A program made the position numbers and the translations under genes. The notes beneath the pieces are model-generated. The model ran no database searches. It saw only the letters and a list, made by a program, of their open reading frames with translations, and was not told the DNA's origin. Positions 1 through 11,417 of a DNA stretch of 64,000 nucleotides are shown piece after piece (the first letter of the stretch is position 1; each line of letters opens with the position of its first letter). Source of the DNA: Paraspadella gotoi (taxonomy: Eukaryota; Chaetognatha); contig CM119266.1 of NCBI GenBank assembly GCA_051294375.1, positions 3,369,151-3,433,150 of the forward strand, given 5' to 3'.

Positions 1-1
1 C

Positions 2-1216
2 GGCAACGTTACCTTTGTTACTAACGACCAACTTTTACCAGAAGGGTACTTTCTTTCTTCAGTTTATCACTTGGGCAACTATTTAATTTTTGGTATCCAT
101 CATGTAACATATTTGATTTTTATGCTGGTCGAAATCGTTTTGGGAACTCTAAATAGCCTTCTCCTCTTGTATGTTCAAAACAGCATAAAAAAATATCTAA
201 TGGTTTTATTAAGTCTTTCATTTTTGACAATGATAATATATTTAAACATACATGCTGCAATAAAATTATTAAATTTAAGAGCCATGTTTTGTTTAGTCAT
301 ACCATTACCAAAATGTGAAAAAGTGCCATATTTGGGCAAATGGGATATTGAAATATCCACGTTAACACGACCAGTAGTTGAGAAAGCAGCTATTGAATCG
401 TTGTGGTCATGTTATGCATATGGCAATTTAATTTCAGCTTTATGTCCTGTCTTTCTGGTACTTACTTTTTTCTTTCAACTACAAAAATTATTTTACAAAC
501 CACCAGTAGTTAAACATATATCAAAACTGTTTTGCATTATTTTAGGACTTAGTGTTTTTATTTTTAAACTTTTCGAGAATCATATAATGAAATACATTAT
601 GGAAGAGTATAAAGAATATTGTAAAACTGTATTAGAAATGAAGATCTTTGGCGTCTATTCTTCAGACCCTTATCACCATTTTCTGTGGCTATTGTGGGCA
701 AGCAAAAATTCATTTTTAATGTTTGGTTTTTCCTTTGTATCATTTTTTATTTTAATTTTAAATTTAATTCTCGAGAAATTAAATGGATCTAAAAAGATTT
801 TTGCAAAAATTATGGTGGTTTCTTTTGGATTTGTAATTTACGGGCTATTATTTATATATTTACGTCATTTTCAACAAAGAACGAATTATTTGAATCAATA
901 TTCAGATTTTGATAATTTGATTGCTTACTTTGATTTTTTCCCGATATTTAAGTACGGTCATCAGTTTACCTATTCCCCAGCTTATCAAGTGACAACGTCT
1001 CTAGCCAGCGGAAAGTTTTGTTTTGCTTACAACAAAATGATAAAAAGACTAAAAAATAAAAATATTAGTAAAGTTATAAACATTATCGATACTCACATAT
1101 TGATTTTCTTTGAAAATATGACAGACGCCGTTGGTTCAAAAATGTTTGAAAAAAATGTCAATTTATTTGTTTTAGTATTTTTGTTACTTCCAATAATGCT
1201 AATTCTAACAAATTAA
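2..1216 (+). CDS. multi-pass membrane protein, 5'-partial, family not recognised
   Basis: The frame is open from base 2, so the protein continues to the left of the window; about 404 codons are visible. The sequence is strongly hydrophobic with about six to eight likely transmembrane segments: near the start (YLIFGIHHVTYLIFMLVEIV), around LLSLSFLTMIIYL, at LISALCPVFLVLTFFF, at LFCIILGLSVFIF, at MFGFSFVSFFILILNLIL, at IMVVSFGFVIYGLLFIYL, and at the C-terminus (NLFVLVFLLLPIMLIL). A Cys-containing loop (CLVIPLPKCEKVPYLGKW) could be extracellular. The stop at 1214-1216 overlaps an AATAAA at 1215-1220 that could serve for polyadenylation. I see no motif that names the family. A second copy at about 24,934-26,246 reads as many short frames. 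A transporter or receptor role is possible but not supported by a motif. Confidence 0.55.
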   Translation, partial: GNVTFVTNDQLLPEGYFLSSVYHLGNYLIFGIHHVTYLIFMLVEIVLGTLNSLLLLYVQNSIKKYLMVLLSLSFLTMIIYLNIHAAIKLLNLRAMFCLVIPLPKCEKVPYLGKWDIEISTLTRPVVEKAAIESLWSCYAYGNLISALCPVFLVLTFFFQLQKLFYKPPVVKHISKLFCIILGLSVFIFKLFENHIMKYIMEEYKEYCKTVLEMKIFGVYSSDPYHHFLWLLWASKNSFLMFGFSFVSFFILILNLILEKLNGSKKIFAKIMVVSFGFVIYGLLFIYLRHFQQRTNYLNQYSDFDNLIAYFDFFPIFKYGHQFTYSPAYQVTTSLASGKFCFAYNKMIKRLKNKNISKVINIIDTHILIFFENMTDAVGSKMFEKNVNLFVLVFLLLPIMLILTN

Positions 1217-2051
1217 TAAAAAATTAAAACTAGAAATCTTTAAAAGAAATTTTTTATAATATTGATATAGTCCTTGGAGTTAGGAATAATTTGACTATAT
1301 TGTTTTAAAAAATCAATTAAACATAATTTTTAATTTTTCTAGAAATAATCAACTTCCTAACAATGATGATAGATTTTTAACATAATAATTTATTGGATCA
1401 CCAAAGTTAATATACATCTTCTATTTTTCTATCTTTAATGAACAAATGTTTATCTTTACGTTGTTTAACACCGTTTCTTATATATTTTAAATTACATTTT
1501 TAGATTTAATTTTTTTCCTAATTTTGAAAAGGTTTTTAAAAAAAATGACTCAAAAATTTATCAACTTTGTCGAACAACTAGGAGGGTTGGGTATTAGGGT
1601 GGAGTGATGAAAAGATTGAGCGATTGAACATATTTTTTTGCTGCCTATGCACATGTATTTAATGAATTTTTAATCCATTAAAATTTTATTAAGCATAACA
1701 GTATAGTAAATTCAATTATTTATTTAGTAATATCCTTTTAAAATCATAAAATTTCAAAATAATTTTTTTTATTTTTAAGAACAGATTTGGATTCGCTGTA
1801 AAAAAAATAAGAAACTTATAAAATATGTTGTATGATATTTTAATGTTTAGACCACAAAAAATTACTAAAACCTTTTAACATATATAAGTTTCTACTACTA
1901 TTTTTAATTTTGACTTTTAAAGAATTTACTATTTTATAAGAAAATTGCTACAGATATATTGTATTTTACTATTCTGTTCCCGAGACAAAATGAAAAAAAT
2001 ATTTGTTTATTACGTCTAAATATCCTTGTTTGATCACTAATATTTTATTTT
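1217..2051. other. AT-rich spacer, no gene seen
   Basis: This stretch is AT-rich with poly-A/T runs and no frame of useful length. The same stretch follows the second copy of the membrane gene at about 26,250-27,100, with small indels. I see no repeat element or RNA gene in it. Confidence 0.5.
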
Positions 2052-2844
2052 TTGAGTACTCCACTCTATTGGGTATATTATTTAATCACAACAATTTTTA
2101 TTGCAATTTATTTAATTCTAGGTTATTATTGGAAATCTCTTATATGTAACATGGAGGTTTCACTAATCTCTCTGTTATTTTCTTGTGGGTCTTTATGTCT
2201 TAAAACACTTTATCTGACATTCAAACATAATACATCTGACGACAGAAACTTTAGATCTATTGGTTGGGTATTGGGATTCATCTTGGTCAATCATACTTTG
2301 GTCTCCTGTTATATATAGCATTCCATTGGAGTTTTGGGGAGAGTCTACTATTTTAGCAACAAAGAATCCTTTACGATGGTCATTGACAAAGGTCTGTCAT
2401 ATGGACTTGCATTAGTGCCCATAATGATTGATATTTACTTGGAAAATTGAAAGACTATGCAAGATCGAATAAATTTCAACCTCATAGGTGAGCTAATGTT
2501 AGATTGTTGCATTAGTCCATGAATCAGTTGGATCACCATGGTACATGTATATTGTATAACATCAAGGAAAGCTAAGAAAACAATTGAGCTTTTATTAATA
2601 ATTTTATTCAAGTTAGTCTAATCAGCTCTTATGTATATTTTCAAATCAACTAAAAATTAAATTGTTTCTGGCACTTCACAGAGAGGCACGCAGAGAGACT
2701 CATTTGATTCACATTGTGCAGGAGTCCTTTCCCCAGCTCGTTGTCCGGACAGCATTGGCCGTCCTCTCCTTGACTGAAGAAAGTAGAGAGATTTGTGTAC
2801 CGAAAGTACCAAAAGTTTTAGTACAATATTTTAGAACAGTTTAA
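2052..2844 (+). CDS. second membrane-protein fragment, two likely exons
   Basis: The first part (about 2,052-2,490) encodes hydrophobic segments including LITTIFIAIYLILGYYW and MEVSLISLLFSCGSLCL. The frame breaks near 2,318. Comparison with the copy at 27,100-27,887 shows that the breaks are single-base indels and that the frame continues through a segment containing AFIWRFWGES. A plausible donor (GTGAGC) follows at about 2,490. An acceptor before about 2,683 leads into a short last exon with ESFPQLVVRTALAVL, ending at 2,844. The ESFPQLVV string resembles the ESAPQLVLQ motif of XK-related proteins, and the SLLFSCGSLCLKTL segment resembles the helix that follows it in that family. Here, however, the two occur in the reverse order, so the match is only a hint. 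A diverged relative lies at 23,410-24,080. Confidence 0.4.
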
Positions 2845-3430
2845 CTTTAAACTAACAACTTCAAACTGAATAATATTGATATCAAAATTTAAATTTTACC
2901 TCAAACAAATGTTTACCTACAAATATTTTTGGTATGAATTTTCTTTTCAATATTATTTACTGCAATATGCAAATTAGAATATAGTATATTATATTTATAT
3001 ATAATATATAGTAGAGTATATTATATATATATATATATATATACTAAATTTTATATTTATAGAAAGTAATTGGCATATTGAAGTAAATCATAATATTAAT
3101 AAGAAAGAAATTCAAACAAAAAATACTTGATTGCATATGAAACATAACAATTGTAAAAATGTTAAAAATGAAAAGCCATATCTAAATTTTTATAAAAATC
3201 TATCGTAATTCGTAGTAGTTTTTATTTAAAATAAAACAAACAAAAAAACATAAGAAAAAAGCGTGACGCCGACGACAACGACGACGTCACAAAGAAGCGA
3301 AAACGATTCAAAATCGTCTGGCGAGATAAAAAAAGAAATAAAAAAGAAATAAAAAAAGAATGTTTTTGTTTATTTTTCATGTCGCACGATGACGCGAGGT
3401 TGCGGGGCGATCAACGGAAAAAACGTGGGA

Positions 3431-3436
<6 letters not shown>
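2845..3436. other. AT-rich spacer with short (TA)n tract
   Basis: It contains a (TA)n tract at about 2,990-3,045, a small GC-richer patch of (GAC/GACG) steps at 3,263-3,300, and AAAAAGAAAT repeats. No coding frame can be supported. Confidence 0.4.

Positions 3437-3491
<55 letters not shown>
3437..3491 (+). repeat. (GA)n microsatellite
   Basis: This is an uninterrupted GA dinucleotide run of about 54 bases. The matching position in copy C (14,289-14,317) is shorter, and in copy B (28,499-28,557) it is interrupted, so its length is unstable or poorly assembled. Confidence 0.9.
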
Positions 3492-3493
<2 letters not shown>

Positions 3494-3564
3494 TTTATTT
3501 TGCTTCCACATTTAATCTCTTAAAAAATCAGACCACCTTTCCTTTTTCCACCAAACAAGCTTAC

Positions 3565-3882
3565 CTCCCTCCAACTGGTTGCTTGCTCGTAACTCGGCAG
3601 GGAGTGGTTCCGCTTGTCCAGAGAGTTGGAGGCGAGACTTCCGGCGACTTTGTTTTTGAAGCTGTTGTTGAGGGATCGGTTGAGGGATGTCGACCTGAAG
3701 AGAGGAAGGGAGGCCGAAGAGGTTGTGGAAGGGGTGAGCCGTTAGGGTCAGGAAGAGAAGCCGAGGGTGGAGAAAAAGGTTAATATATATAGTAGTGTAG
3801 AGAATTTGAGAACAAAAATTTATTTGATAATAATAATAATAATAATATAAATAATAATAATAATAAATAATAATAATAATAA

Positions 3883-3913
<31 letters not shown>

Positions 3914-4095
3914 ATAAATAATAATAATAGACTTGTTAGTTTTCCTTTCTTTTTCGTTGGTGTATGATTTAGAGACAGAAAAAATTGATTTTCAAAACGA
4001 ATTGTTTTTATTAAAGATGCAGACATGTTTCGAATAATTGTTTTGTTCATCATCAGTGCATTTAGACAATTTGAAATACAAAACTTTGCCAAGTC

Positions 4096-4194
<99 letters not shown>

Positions 4195-4818
4195 CCAACA
4201 AAGGGTTGAGAGAAAGTGAACAGTCAGAGGGCGAGAACAGCTGAAGTTTTGGTTCAGATAGAGAGATACAGGAGGGAAAAGAAAATAAAGGTCAAATGAG
4301 AAATAATGCAGAGGTAATGAATTTTACATTGAAATAATAAAAACTAAAAAGTAAAATAATAATAACAACAGGTGAAATAAATAATAGTTTTGTAATTTGT
4401 TAATAATGAAAGGAAAATTGAAATTTGTAAGTAAAAGGAGAAAGGTAAAGAAAGAAGCTCAAAGTGAGCAAAACAATTGTTCGAAACATGTCTGCCTCTT
4501 TAATAAACAAGCAGAACAGCTTTTAAACCTCAGATTCTCTGATAATGTTCCATAATTGCCCGGGCGCAACCCCCCCCCATTTCCAACCCCCCTGGCCCCC
4601 CCAATTGCCAACCCCCAACCCCCTGGCCCCCCCCTAACCCCCCTGGCCAGTGGCAACCACAACCTCTGGTTTGGGGTCGGCGGAAGTTCGTCCGGCGCCG
4701 AATCCTGGCGCCGCAATTTCCCGTCGGCGCGGATCCGGCAGAACACGACGGCGCTGACGACGACGATGACGAAGAGGACGACGCTGACCAGCACGACGAT
4801 GACGAGCAACTTGTGTTC
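3565..4818 (-). CDS. single-pass transmembrane protein, membrane exon plus cytoplasmic tail exon (partial gene)
   Basis: Two exons fit by sequence and by splice phase. Exon a (4,818-4,664) follows the acceptor CTTCCTTCAG. It encodes HKLLVIVVLVSVVLFVIVVV, a clear membrane helix, and then a basic stop-transfer segment (CRIRADGKLRRQDSAPDEL). It ends after two bases of a codon at a GTTGTG donor. Exon b (3,694-3,565) follows CTCTCTTCAG, supplies the third base, and encodes a polar Ser/Asn-rich tail ending in HSLPSYEQATSW before a GTAAGC donor. The intervening intron holds the TIR element at 4,009-4,508. This organisation suggests a type I receptor or adhesion protein whose ectodomain is encoded further upstream on this strand (higher coordinates). 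SLPSYEQA is a plausible tyrosine-type sorting or adaptor site. Copies lie at 14,393-15,857 and 28,651-30,038 with indels. The family is unknown. Confidence 0.5.
3827..3929 (+). repeat. (AAT)n microsatellite
   Basis: A run of AAT trinucleotides with occasional interruptions. Equivalent tracts of different length occur at 14,655-14,752 and 28,906-28,982 in the other copies. Confidence 0.85.
4009..4508. mobile_element. MITE-like element with ~39-bp inverted ends, (GA)n core and hammerhead-like motif
   Basis: The left end (4,009-4,047) and the right end (4,470-4,508) are reverse complements over about 39 bases with three or so mismatches. The interior carries a long (GA)n run (4,105-4,191) followed by a block starting CTTCCAACAAAGGGTTGAG. 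On the - strand the left end reads CTGATGA (4,056-4,050), then a spacer, then GAAAC (4,031-4,027) and ATGTC. This is the arrangement of a hammerhead core, as known from Penelope-like retroelements. Copies at 14,831-15,575 and 29,068-29,762 belong to the duplicated block. A diverged independent copy lies at 45,660-46,020, and a degenerate one at 54,085-54,210. Confidence 0.5.
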
Positions 4819-5520
4819 CTGAAGGAAGATGGATTAGAAATTAGAATTTGGATTAGAATTTGAATTAGAATTAATCACGGAACATCTTTTTTAAATTAGA
4901 ATGATGGATAATTTTTATATTAGATCTACCAATTTTATTAGTTATAATTATCATTAAATGACGATCTTGGATCTTATGTTCTCTCTCTCGCTCTCTCTCT
5001 CTCTCTTTCTTCCTTTGCTCTGACTCTTAACCTATTCATTTGGTACTGAAGATAATGTGTCCAAAAGATCCAAATATTGGTCATTAATAAACATTGTACC
5101 TGTACTCCCATGTGTAATCTTTAACTAATTATCGTTATTAGTTATAACTATTATAATTAGTTATAATGGTTATTATTAGTTTTAATTATTACTACTATTA
5201 TTAAATCCAAGTAAATATTCATCGCGAAAAAAATACAGTCACGTCTCTCTCTCTGGTCTTGTTTCTTATATCTTGTTTTACGCAGCAACGGCACGACGTA
5301 TTGTTAGATTTCTATTCAAGTATTACATAATAAATTAATTTTAATTTTAATCATTAGTGGTCATTAATTTTATTTGATATTCAATATATGGATATCCTTA
5401 GCATTAATTATACCTCCAAGACCAGGTAAAAAAGACGAAGGACGAGAAAAAACGTTTTCAATTCTTCGGATTTGATCTCGCCTCCAGTTTTGCTTTCAGT
5501 TTCGCCTCCGCCCATGGCGC

Positions 5521-5554
<34 letters not shown>

Positions 5555-5556
5555 AC

Positions 5557-5626
5557 CGTCAGCGATGGTGAAAGCAAAAAGTAAGAAAGAAAAAATCCAA
5601 GACGAAGGAACGAAAACTGACTTCAT
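5557..5626 (-). CDS. candidate signal-peptide exon
   Basis: On the - strand an ATG at 5,626 opens a frame with a basic start and a hydrophobic core (WIFSFLLFAFTIADG), the pattern of a secretion signal. A donor (GTAACA) follows at 5,556, just before an (AAC)n tract. It could be the first coding exon of the single-pass membrane gene downstream at 4,818, but the phases do not join directly, so at least one more exon would be needed. The frame is also open without splicing through a poly-Asn run. The copies at about 17,71x and 30,818 are changed by indels. Weakly supported. Confidence 0.25.
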
Positions 5627-6124
5627 CGTATCGCGACGATTTCACTGTACTTTTGGGCGACGTTCGTAAAATTTGTTGATATAAACAAACTGCATACACT
5701 TAAGTCATTAACATTGTTTTCTTTTTTCTTTTTTCAGCTTATATGTTTCATGTTTTTTCGTGTTTTTTTTTTAATGTGGAGAAAATGTTTAGAAAAAAAA
5801 ATCCTTAAACGAAGGATTTAACTCAAATTTTAAGACATTTTTTTTTTGGTTTTAAGTTCAAATTTATCTTTCTTCCCTTTTTTTGTAATTCGATTTGTAT
5901 CTTTTCCTTGAAAAGTATATTATTTGTTTTTGTTTTTTTTTATTTTTCTTCTTTTCGTGAGAAACTCGCGTGATTTCGTTTATCCTTCGTGTTTTTGTGA
6001 ATCCGCGAGATTAACATTGGCGGCCGGTGAGTAAGAGAACGAGAACGAGAGAGAGAGAGAGGGAGAGAGAGAGAGAGAGAGCCCGAAATAGTGAGAACAG
6101 AGGCTGACAAGAAAAGTCACGGGG

Positions 6125-6199
6125 CAGAAAAGCACGGACTTCGTCGTCGTTTTCGTCGTCGTCGTCTTCATCATCATCGACGTCGTTATCTCTGACGAG

Positions 6200-6236
<37 letters not shown>

Positions 6237-6310
6237 TCCTCCCCCTCAAAAGGTCCGTCGTCGGGGTGACTCGGGGCGTGAAGGAAATACGGTGAATTGT
6301 AACCGGTCAT
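6125..6310 (-). CDS. candidate acidic exon with Asp run
   Basis: The - strand frame gives YNSPYFLHAPSHPDDGPFEG and then a 13-residue Asp run and a further Asp/Glu-rich stretch. The Asp run is encoded by a (TCG)n microsatellite on the + strand. Copy C at about 18,20x-18,406 has 16 Asp, and copy B is interrupted by indels. I find no convincing acceptor. The coding reading rests on the non-repetitive flank only, so this may simply be a trinucleotide repeat. Confidence 0.2.
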
Positions 6311-6430
6311 GAATGGATGAAAATGGACGAAAATGGACGAAAATGGACGAACTGAGCAGAAAAAAGGGATAAAAAGAGGGAATGCGATGACGACCTGGAA
6401 ACGAAAAAAGGGAAAAGGTGGATGTTTGCT

Positions 6431-6433
6431 GAG

Positions 6434-6490
<57 letters not shown>

Positions 6491-6666
6491 AGACGAATCG
6501 GAGGGGAGGAAGAGAGAGCTTCCGATTTATGCTACTTCACGTCTTTCGTTCGTGATTTTCATTCATGAGCTCATATCTTTTTTTTTTAAGATCAGAAAGA
6601 CAAATGAGAGGAATGAATGAATGAACAAAGAAAGGAGATTGAGAAAAAGTGAATGAGTGAATGACC

Positions 6667-6729
<63 letters not shown>

Positions 6730-6779
6730 GATTGAGGGAAAATTGGCCGATCGTACGCAAGGTAAACATCCACAATTTA

Positions 6780-6824
<45 letters not shown>

Positions 6825-6941
6825 AGAAGAGAGAGAGAGAGAAGAAGTTAAACTTTGAAAACAATAGTACCCCCATATTTTTTTCACAAAAATATTCTAC
6901 TCTTATATTCTGCTTGAAGAAGGATAAAAGCTGCTCTCTCT

Positions 6942-7007
<66 letters not shown>

Positions 7008-7293
7008 CACAAAGCCTCCACTTTCTTATTCTTTCTTCAAATTCCTGAATTTGTTTTCGACTTAAAAAAAAAAAGAAAAAGAAAGTAAAATCCTGACCCA
7101 AATTTTGGTCTCTTTTTCCTCATTTTTTTCTTTCCGGGATTCAGATCGTGAAACCGGAAATCTTGTTTATTCCTCGAACGATCACGTGACAGCTTTTGGT
7201 CATGTGACCGTTCTCGATCCTGAGTGTCAAAATCTGGATTTTTAATAGGGCGAGGTCAATGTCAATGTGGACGACACATCGACGGTCGGAACT

Positions 7294-7360
<67 letters not shown>

Positions 7361-7640
7361 CCTCTCTCTCTCTCTTTCTCTTTCTCTCTCTCTCTTCCTC
7401 CGGATCTTGATCTTGATCGAGGCCGTTCCATTTACTTTTCGGATTGTCTTTTCTAAAACTATTGTAAACTATCTCTTTAGGATTCTAGAACTTCTTTCAC
7501 ACGAAACGAATTTTGGGTTGTTTATTGTTAGTTTCAATTTTAAAGTGGAGAAATCTCGCTCTCTCTCTCTCTCTCTTCTCTCTCTCCTCTCTCCCATCTC
7601 TCTCTCTCGTTCTCCCTCTCGTTCACTACTTCAAAGATGA
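6431..7640. repeat. cluster of (GA)n and (CT)n microsatellites
   Basis: At least six separate GA or CT dinucleotide runs lie here: 6,437-6,486, 6,668-6,726, 6,788-6,842, 6,951-7,001, 7,294-7,398 and 7,557-7,625. Opposed GA and CT runs on one strand (for example 6,668-6,842 against 6,951-7,001) could fold back on each other. Long RERERE or LSLSLS frames here are products of the repeat, not genes. The same cluster occurs at 18,535-19,121 and 31,650-32,820. Confidence 0.9.
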
Positions 7641-8640
7641 TCCGCATTTATAACGACCCAAAGAATTCAACTTTTACAACGCCCTATCCTCCTCCTCCTC
7701 CTCCTCCTCCTCTCTTCTTCTTCCTCTTCGGCTCTTTCACATCGTGACAGCCACAGGGGTGAGACCCAAATTAAACACGATAAAAAGTGAAACTCTTCAC
7801 GCGAAAGTTTTCGCTTCATTGTGAGCATTAAAACGTTTGATCGATTTTCTTTAGGGACTTTTAAATTCCTTTTGTATTTAGATGCCAGGATTATTAACTT
7901 AACTTATTAATTATTTAATCAATTCAATTTATTTATCAATCAATAAATCAATAAATCAATAAATCAATAAAATCAATAAATCAATCAATCACGAATCAAT
8001 CAATCAACCAATCAATCAATCAATAAAAGTCAATCGTTATCGGCATTAATGTCGTCGTCGCCATCATCTCGTCATTGCTTTTGTCGTGGTTAGTGACAAA
8101 AGACCAAAAAATTAAACATTTCGGATCAAATTGTTTGCTCAAACTTGTTTAAGTTTAATTATAAAAAACATATTATAAACTGAATCAAACCTCAATATAG
8201 TTTGTTTCGCTTGTTATTAACATTATATTCTGTTTTCGATTTTGCCGAGATTTGACACTTGGTTGACCCCAGAGTTGACCTTCCCTGACCTCACGGTAAA
8301 TTCCGTTTCTGACCCAGACTTTTTTTGTTCGAGCGGATCCGAGCTGGCGCCGGTCGTCGTCGTTCGTCGTCGTCGTCGTCGTCGTCGTTCCGCTGCTGTC
8401 GTGTCTCGATCTCGAGGTGATTTCGATAAAAACAACAGACGACGACGATACGTAAAATACGATACCGTATTAGTAACTAGTAAACTAAACTTTGACATAT
8501 TTTTTATGAACTTATTCTTTAAAGATCACGAAATGGATATCACAATAAGAACAGCAAATGACTAGTGATGCGATGTTGAATTTACTGGAAGTCTTCTCGT
8601 CTAATTCTAAACAACGAATGGAAACAAATTCTCAACTCGT
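7641..8640. other. noncoding DNA with (CTC)n, (AATC)n and (TCG)n repeats
   Basis: It holds (CTC)n/(CTT)n at 7,686-7,730, an AATC/AATA tetranucleotide tract at 7,915-8,030 and (GTC)n at 8,355-8,392. One - strand frame at 8,223-8,400 (residues GASSDPLEQKKSGSETEFTV) has exon-like composition, but I found no matching acceptor and donor pair, so I do not call it. Confidence 0.4.
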
Positions 8641-9368
8641 GTAATGAATAATATTACGGGACAGTTGACCCCATCGCTAGCAGCAGTATCTGTCAGCAGT
8701 ATCTTCCAGCAGTATCTTCTCAAGCCTTTACCACTGGATTCAAAAATTCAGGAACTAAAGTTGTTCAAAAAGACGGGAAATTCTTCCGGAACAATAGATA
8801 CATGGTACAGTTTTACAAGCGCCGCTAAAAAAAACGCTGTCATTTGCAAACACCTTGAATATTTTTCAATGTTAAATATGAATTTAAAAGTGAAAACCCA
8901 AACTATATATATGCACAATTTTATCAGAATTCGACTTTGATATGCCTCAGTAACGATAGCTTTGGCTCCCCTTTAAATTAGGTAATATAATATTTTGTAA
9001 GGTTTTAAAAGCGAAAGAAACTGTGAAGTTGTGTGATGAAACAACCCTCTGAACCATCTTCCTAACCAGTCTTAGCCGTCGGGCCCTCCCTTACCCCCCG
9101 CATTTTGAGGCCATCTTCCCCTTTTCTCCCCATCCCGATTAGACCACACTGAGCACCCACTCGGCTTTGGTCGCTGAAGCTTAAATCCTAGACTCACCCA
9201 GTCGCCTTCTCTTCAATTCTTTACGCTTCACTTACTTTCTAATCTGTGAATCACCAGTTTCGCTCTCTTCCTTTTCCCGTCTCTCTCTCTCTCTTGCTCT
9301 CTCTCTCTCTTTTCTCTCTCCTTAAACACTTGCGTGAGCAAGAAAGGGAGAAGGGAAAGAGAGAGAAA

Positions 9369-9399
<31 letters not shown>

Positions 9400-9973
9400 A
9401 AAGAGAGACAGGGAGAGAAGAGAAGGAGAAAGAGATGGGATGAAAGATCGAGGGAGAAGGGAGAGCGAGAGAGAGACTTGCTTCACTTTTTTCAGAAGTT
9501 GCTCGCCGATGGAAAATCTTTGTACGGAAGAGATAGGAAGAAAAACCGTAGGCGATTTCCTTGAGAAAGGAAGTGAAGATAAAAAAGAGAGGTTGAAGGA
9601 AAGATTTTGAGGAAAGAGAAGTAAAACAAAAGAGAGGTTGAGGAAAGATTTTAGAAAAGAGACAGTAAAACAAAGAGAGAGGTTTAAGAAAGGAAGAGCA
9701 ATAGTTGAGAAAATCTCCGAAACAAAAATTCTTAACCAAAAGAAGTGATGGAGAAAGGAACATAAAAAAGCAGTGACGAATATCTGTAGAAAATTGGCGA
9801 GACTCATTACAGTATTATACTATATTATACTATCCTTATCATACTGTCCTATAAGAAAATTAATCGACGGAGTTAAGCCAAAGGTCGAGATTTGTTTTGA
9901 AGTTGAAAAATGAGCTCCAGTGAGCGAGGATTGACTTTTAGCGAGAGAGAGAGGAGAGAGAGAGACTGCAGAA

Positions 9974-10007
<34 letters not shown>

Positions 10008-10019
10008 AGAGAGGAGAAG

Positions 10020-10055
<36 letters not shown>

Positions 10056-10623
10056 TGTTCTTGTTTTTCTAGTTATGCTCATCATTTCATTTTCATTTAT
10101 TTACATTTATCTATAATACGATAATATTTGAATAACTTTTATAAAAAATATTAAGTACCTTCTCTTTCAAAATACAAGATATGATGAAATACCAAAGAAA
10201 GAAAGAAAGTAAGAGAGCAAGAAATAAGGAAAAGGAAAAAAAGAAAAAGAAAGAAAAAAAGAAGAAATAAAGAAAAAAAAGAAAAGAAAAGAAAAAGAAA
10301 GAAAAGAAAAGAAAAGAAAGAAAAGAAAAGAAAGAAGAAAGAAGAAAAGAAAGAAAAGAAGAAGAAAAGAAAAAACCGAAAAGGTAAGGTCGAAGTAAGG
10401 ACGCCCGGCCCGCTCGGCCCGTATCCGTCGGGGAAAGAATGTTTTGTTTACGATTTCCTCGTTGGTTCTCGATTGTTCACTGTTATCCACGAAGTTCGGA
10501 CGCGCGAGCTCAAACTTTTTTTTTCCTTTTTATCTCAACTCCTTTTTCCCCCTTTATTTACACGTCTCGCATCTTTTCTCTCTCATTTTCTTTTCTCTTT
10601 TCCTGGCTAACTGTTTTCGCCAA

Positions 10624-10696
<73 letters not shown>

Positions 10697-10740
10697 AGAT
10701 CACAGCCTTTTGCACAAAACCCTAATGTTTTAGATTAAAT
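8641..10740. other. noncoding DNA with GA and AAAAG tracts, no supported gene
   Basis: The + frame at 8,644-8,940 is open but has no codon bias or motif, and its copy in block B (about 33,861-34,160) is broken. GA/CT microsatellites lie at 9,275-9,475, 9,942-10,053 and 10,625-10,697. An AAAAG-type purine tract lies at 10,190-10,375. A - strand segment at about 10,385-10,500 (residues NSEQSRTNEEIVNKTFFPRR) is exon-like and also present in copy B near 35,495-35,590, but splice signals are unclear. Confidence 0.35.
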
Positions 10741-11417
10741 AAATAGTTATATGCTTTATTAAGGACCACTGCGGAGATAATAAAAATTTCGAATATTAGC
10801 AAAGTTTTTTTTAGTTGTCTTTGAAATTTATTTAACAATCATTTAAAAAAAAAAATTACATTATATGTCTTGATAAATATATTAAATGTTACTCATCTCT
10901 TTTTTCGTATTTAAATTTTTTTTTCAGGAATCTGAAATTTTCGATGGATTCTGATAGAGCAAATAAAAGTTAAACAAAGAATATAATTACAGCTTTTAAA
11001 AATTTCTACGCTTTTTAAGTAAAAATATAAAAAACTGATAAAATTATCGAAAGATGATGATGATGACGATTTTATCGTTTTTTTATATTTTGACTCACTA
11101 TTTTAAAAATGAATTATACTTTGTGTAGACAACTTTTTATGAGCCTATTATCTGAATCTTGTCTTAAAAGTTCTCAAAATTTTTTTGGCCTTCCTATTTA
11201 TAAATAAATATAAAAAATATATAAGAAATTTTGTTGTCCATTGAAAGTATACTTAAAAATGTATAAATTTTCGTTTGAGCAATTACTCATTCTAAATTTT
11301 TGACTCACCCCCATTGTGTGGGGCACCCCTAGCTTTAGCTTAAGCTCTTAGTAGTTTTTCACGAATACTAAATAGCCTTTGATATATCCGATTATGAAAG
11401 TATATTGGTGAATACTG
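10741..11417. other. AT-rich noncoding DNA
   Basis: I see no gene, RNA or repeat element apart from short A/T homopolymers. The same sequence recurs at about 35,800-36,480. Confidence 0.4.

Larger units (their letters stand above)
4819..6430. other. noncoding stretch between repeat-bearing exons
   Basis: Apart from the two weak exon candidates described separately, it holds AT-rich DNA with TTATTAG-type short repeats (5,120-5,200), (TTG)n at 5,520-5,555, poly-T tracts (5,710-5,960), a GA run at 6,045-6,082 and (TCG)n at 6,140-6,235. Confidence 0.4.

Noticed and set aside
71-1216. A gene start at 71
   Set aside because: The codon there is TTG, and the frame is open to the left edge (base 2). 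The copy at 24,934 shows that coding continues upstream, so no start is visible.
8644-8940. 98-codon frame on the + strand
   Set aside because: The matching copy at about 33,861 is broken, the composition is not coding-like and no start context or splice signals stand out.
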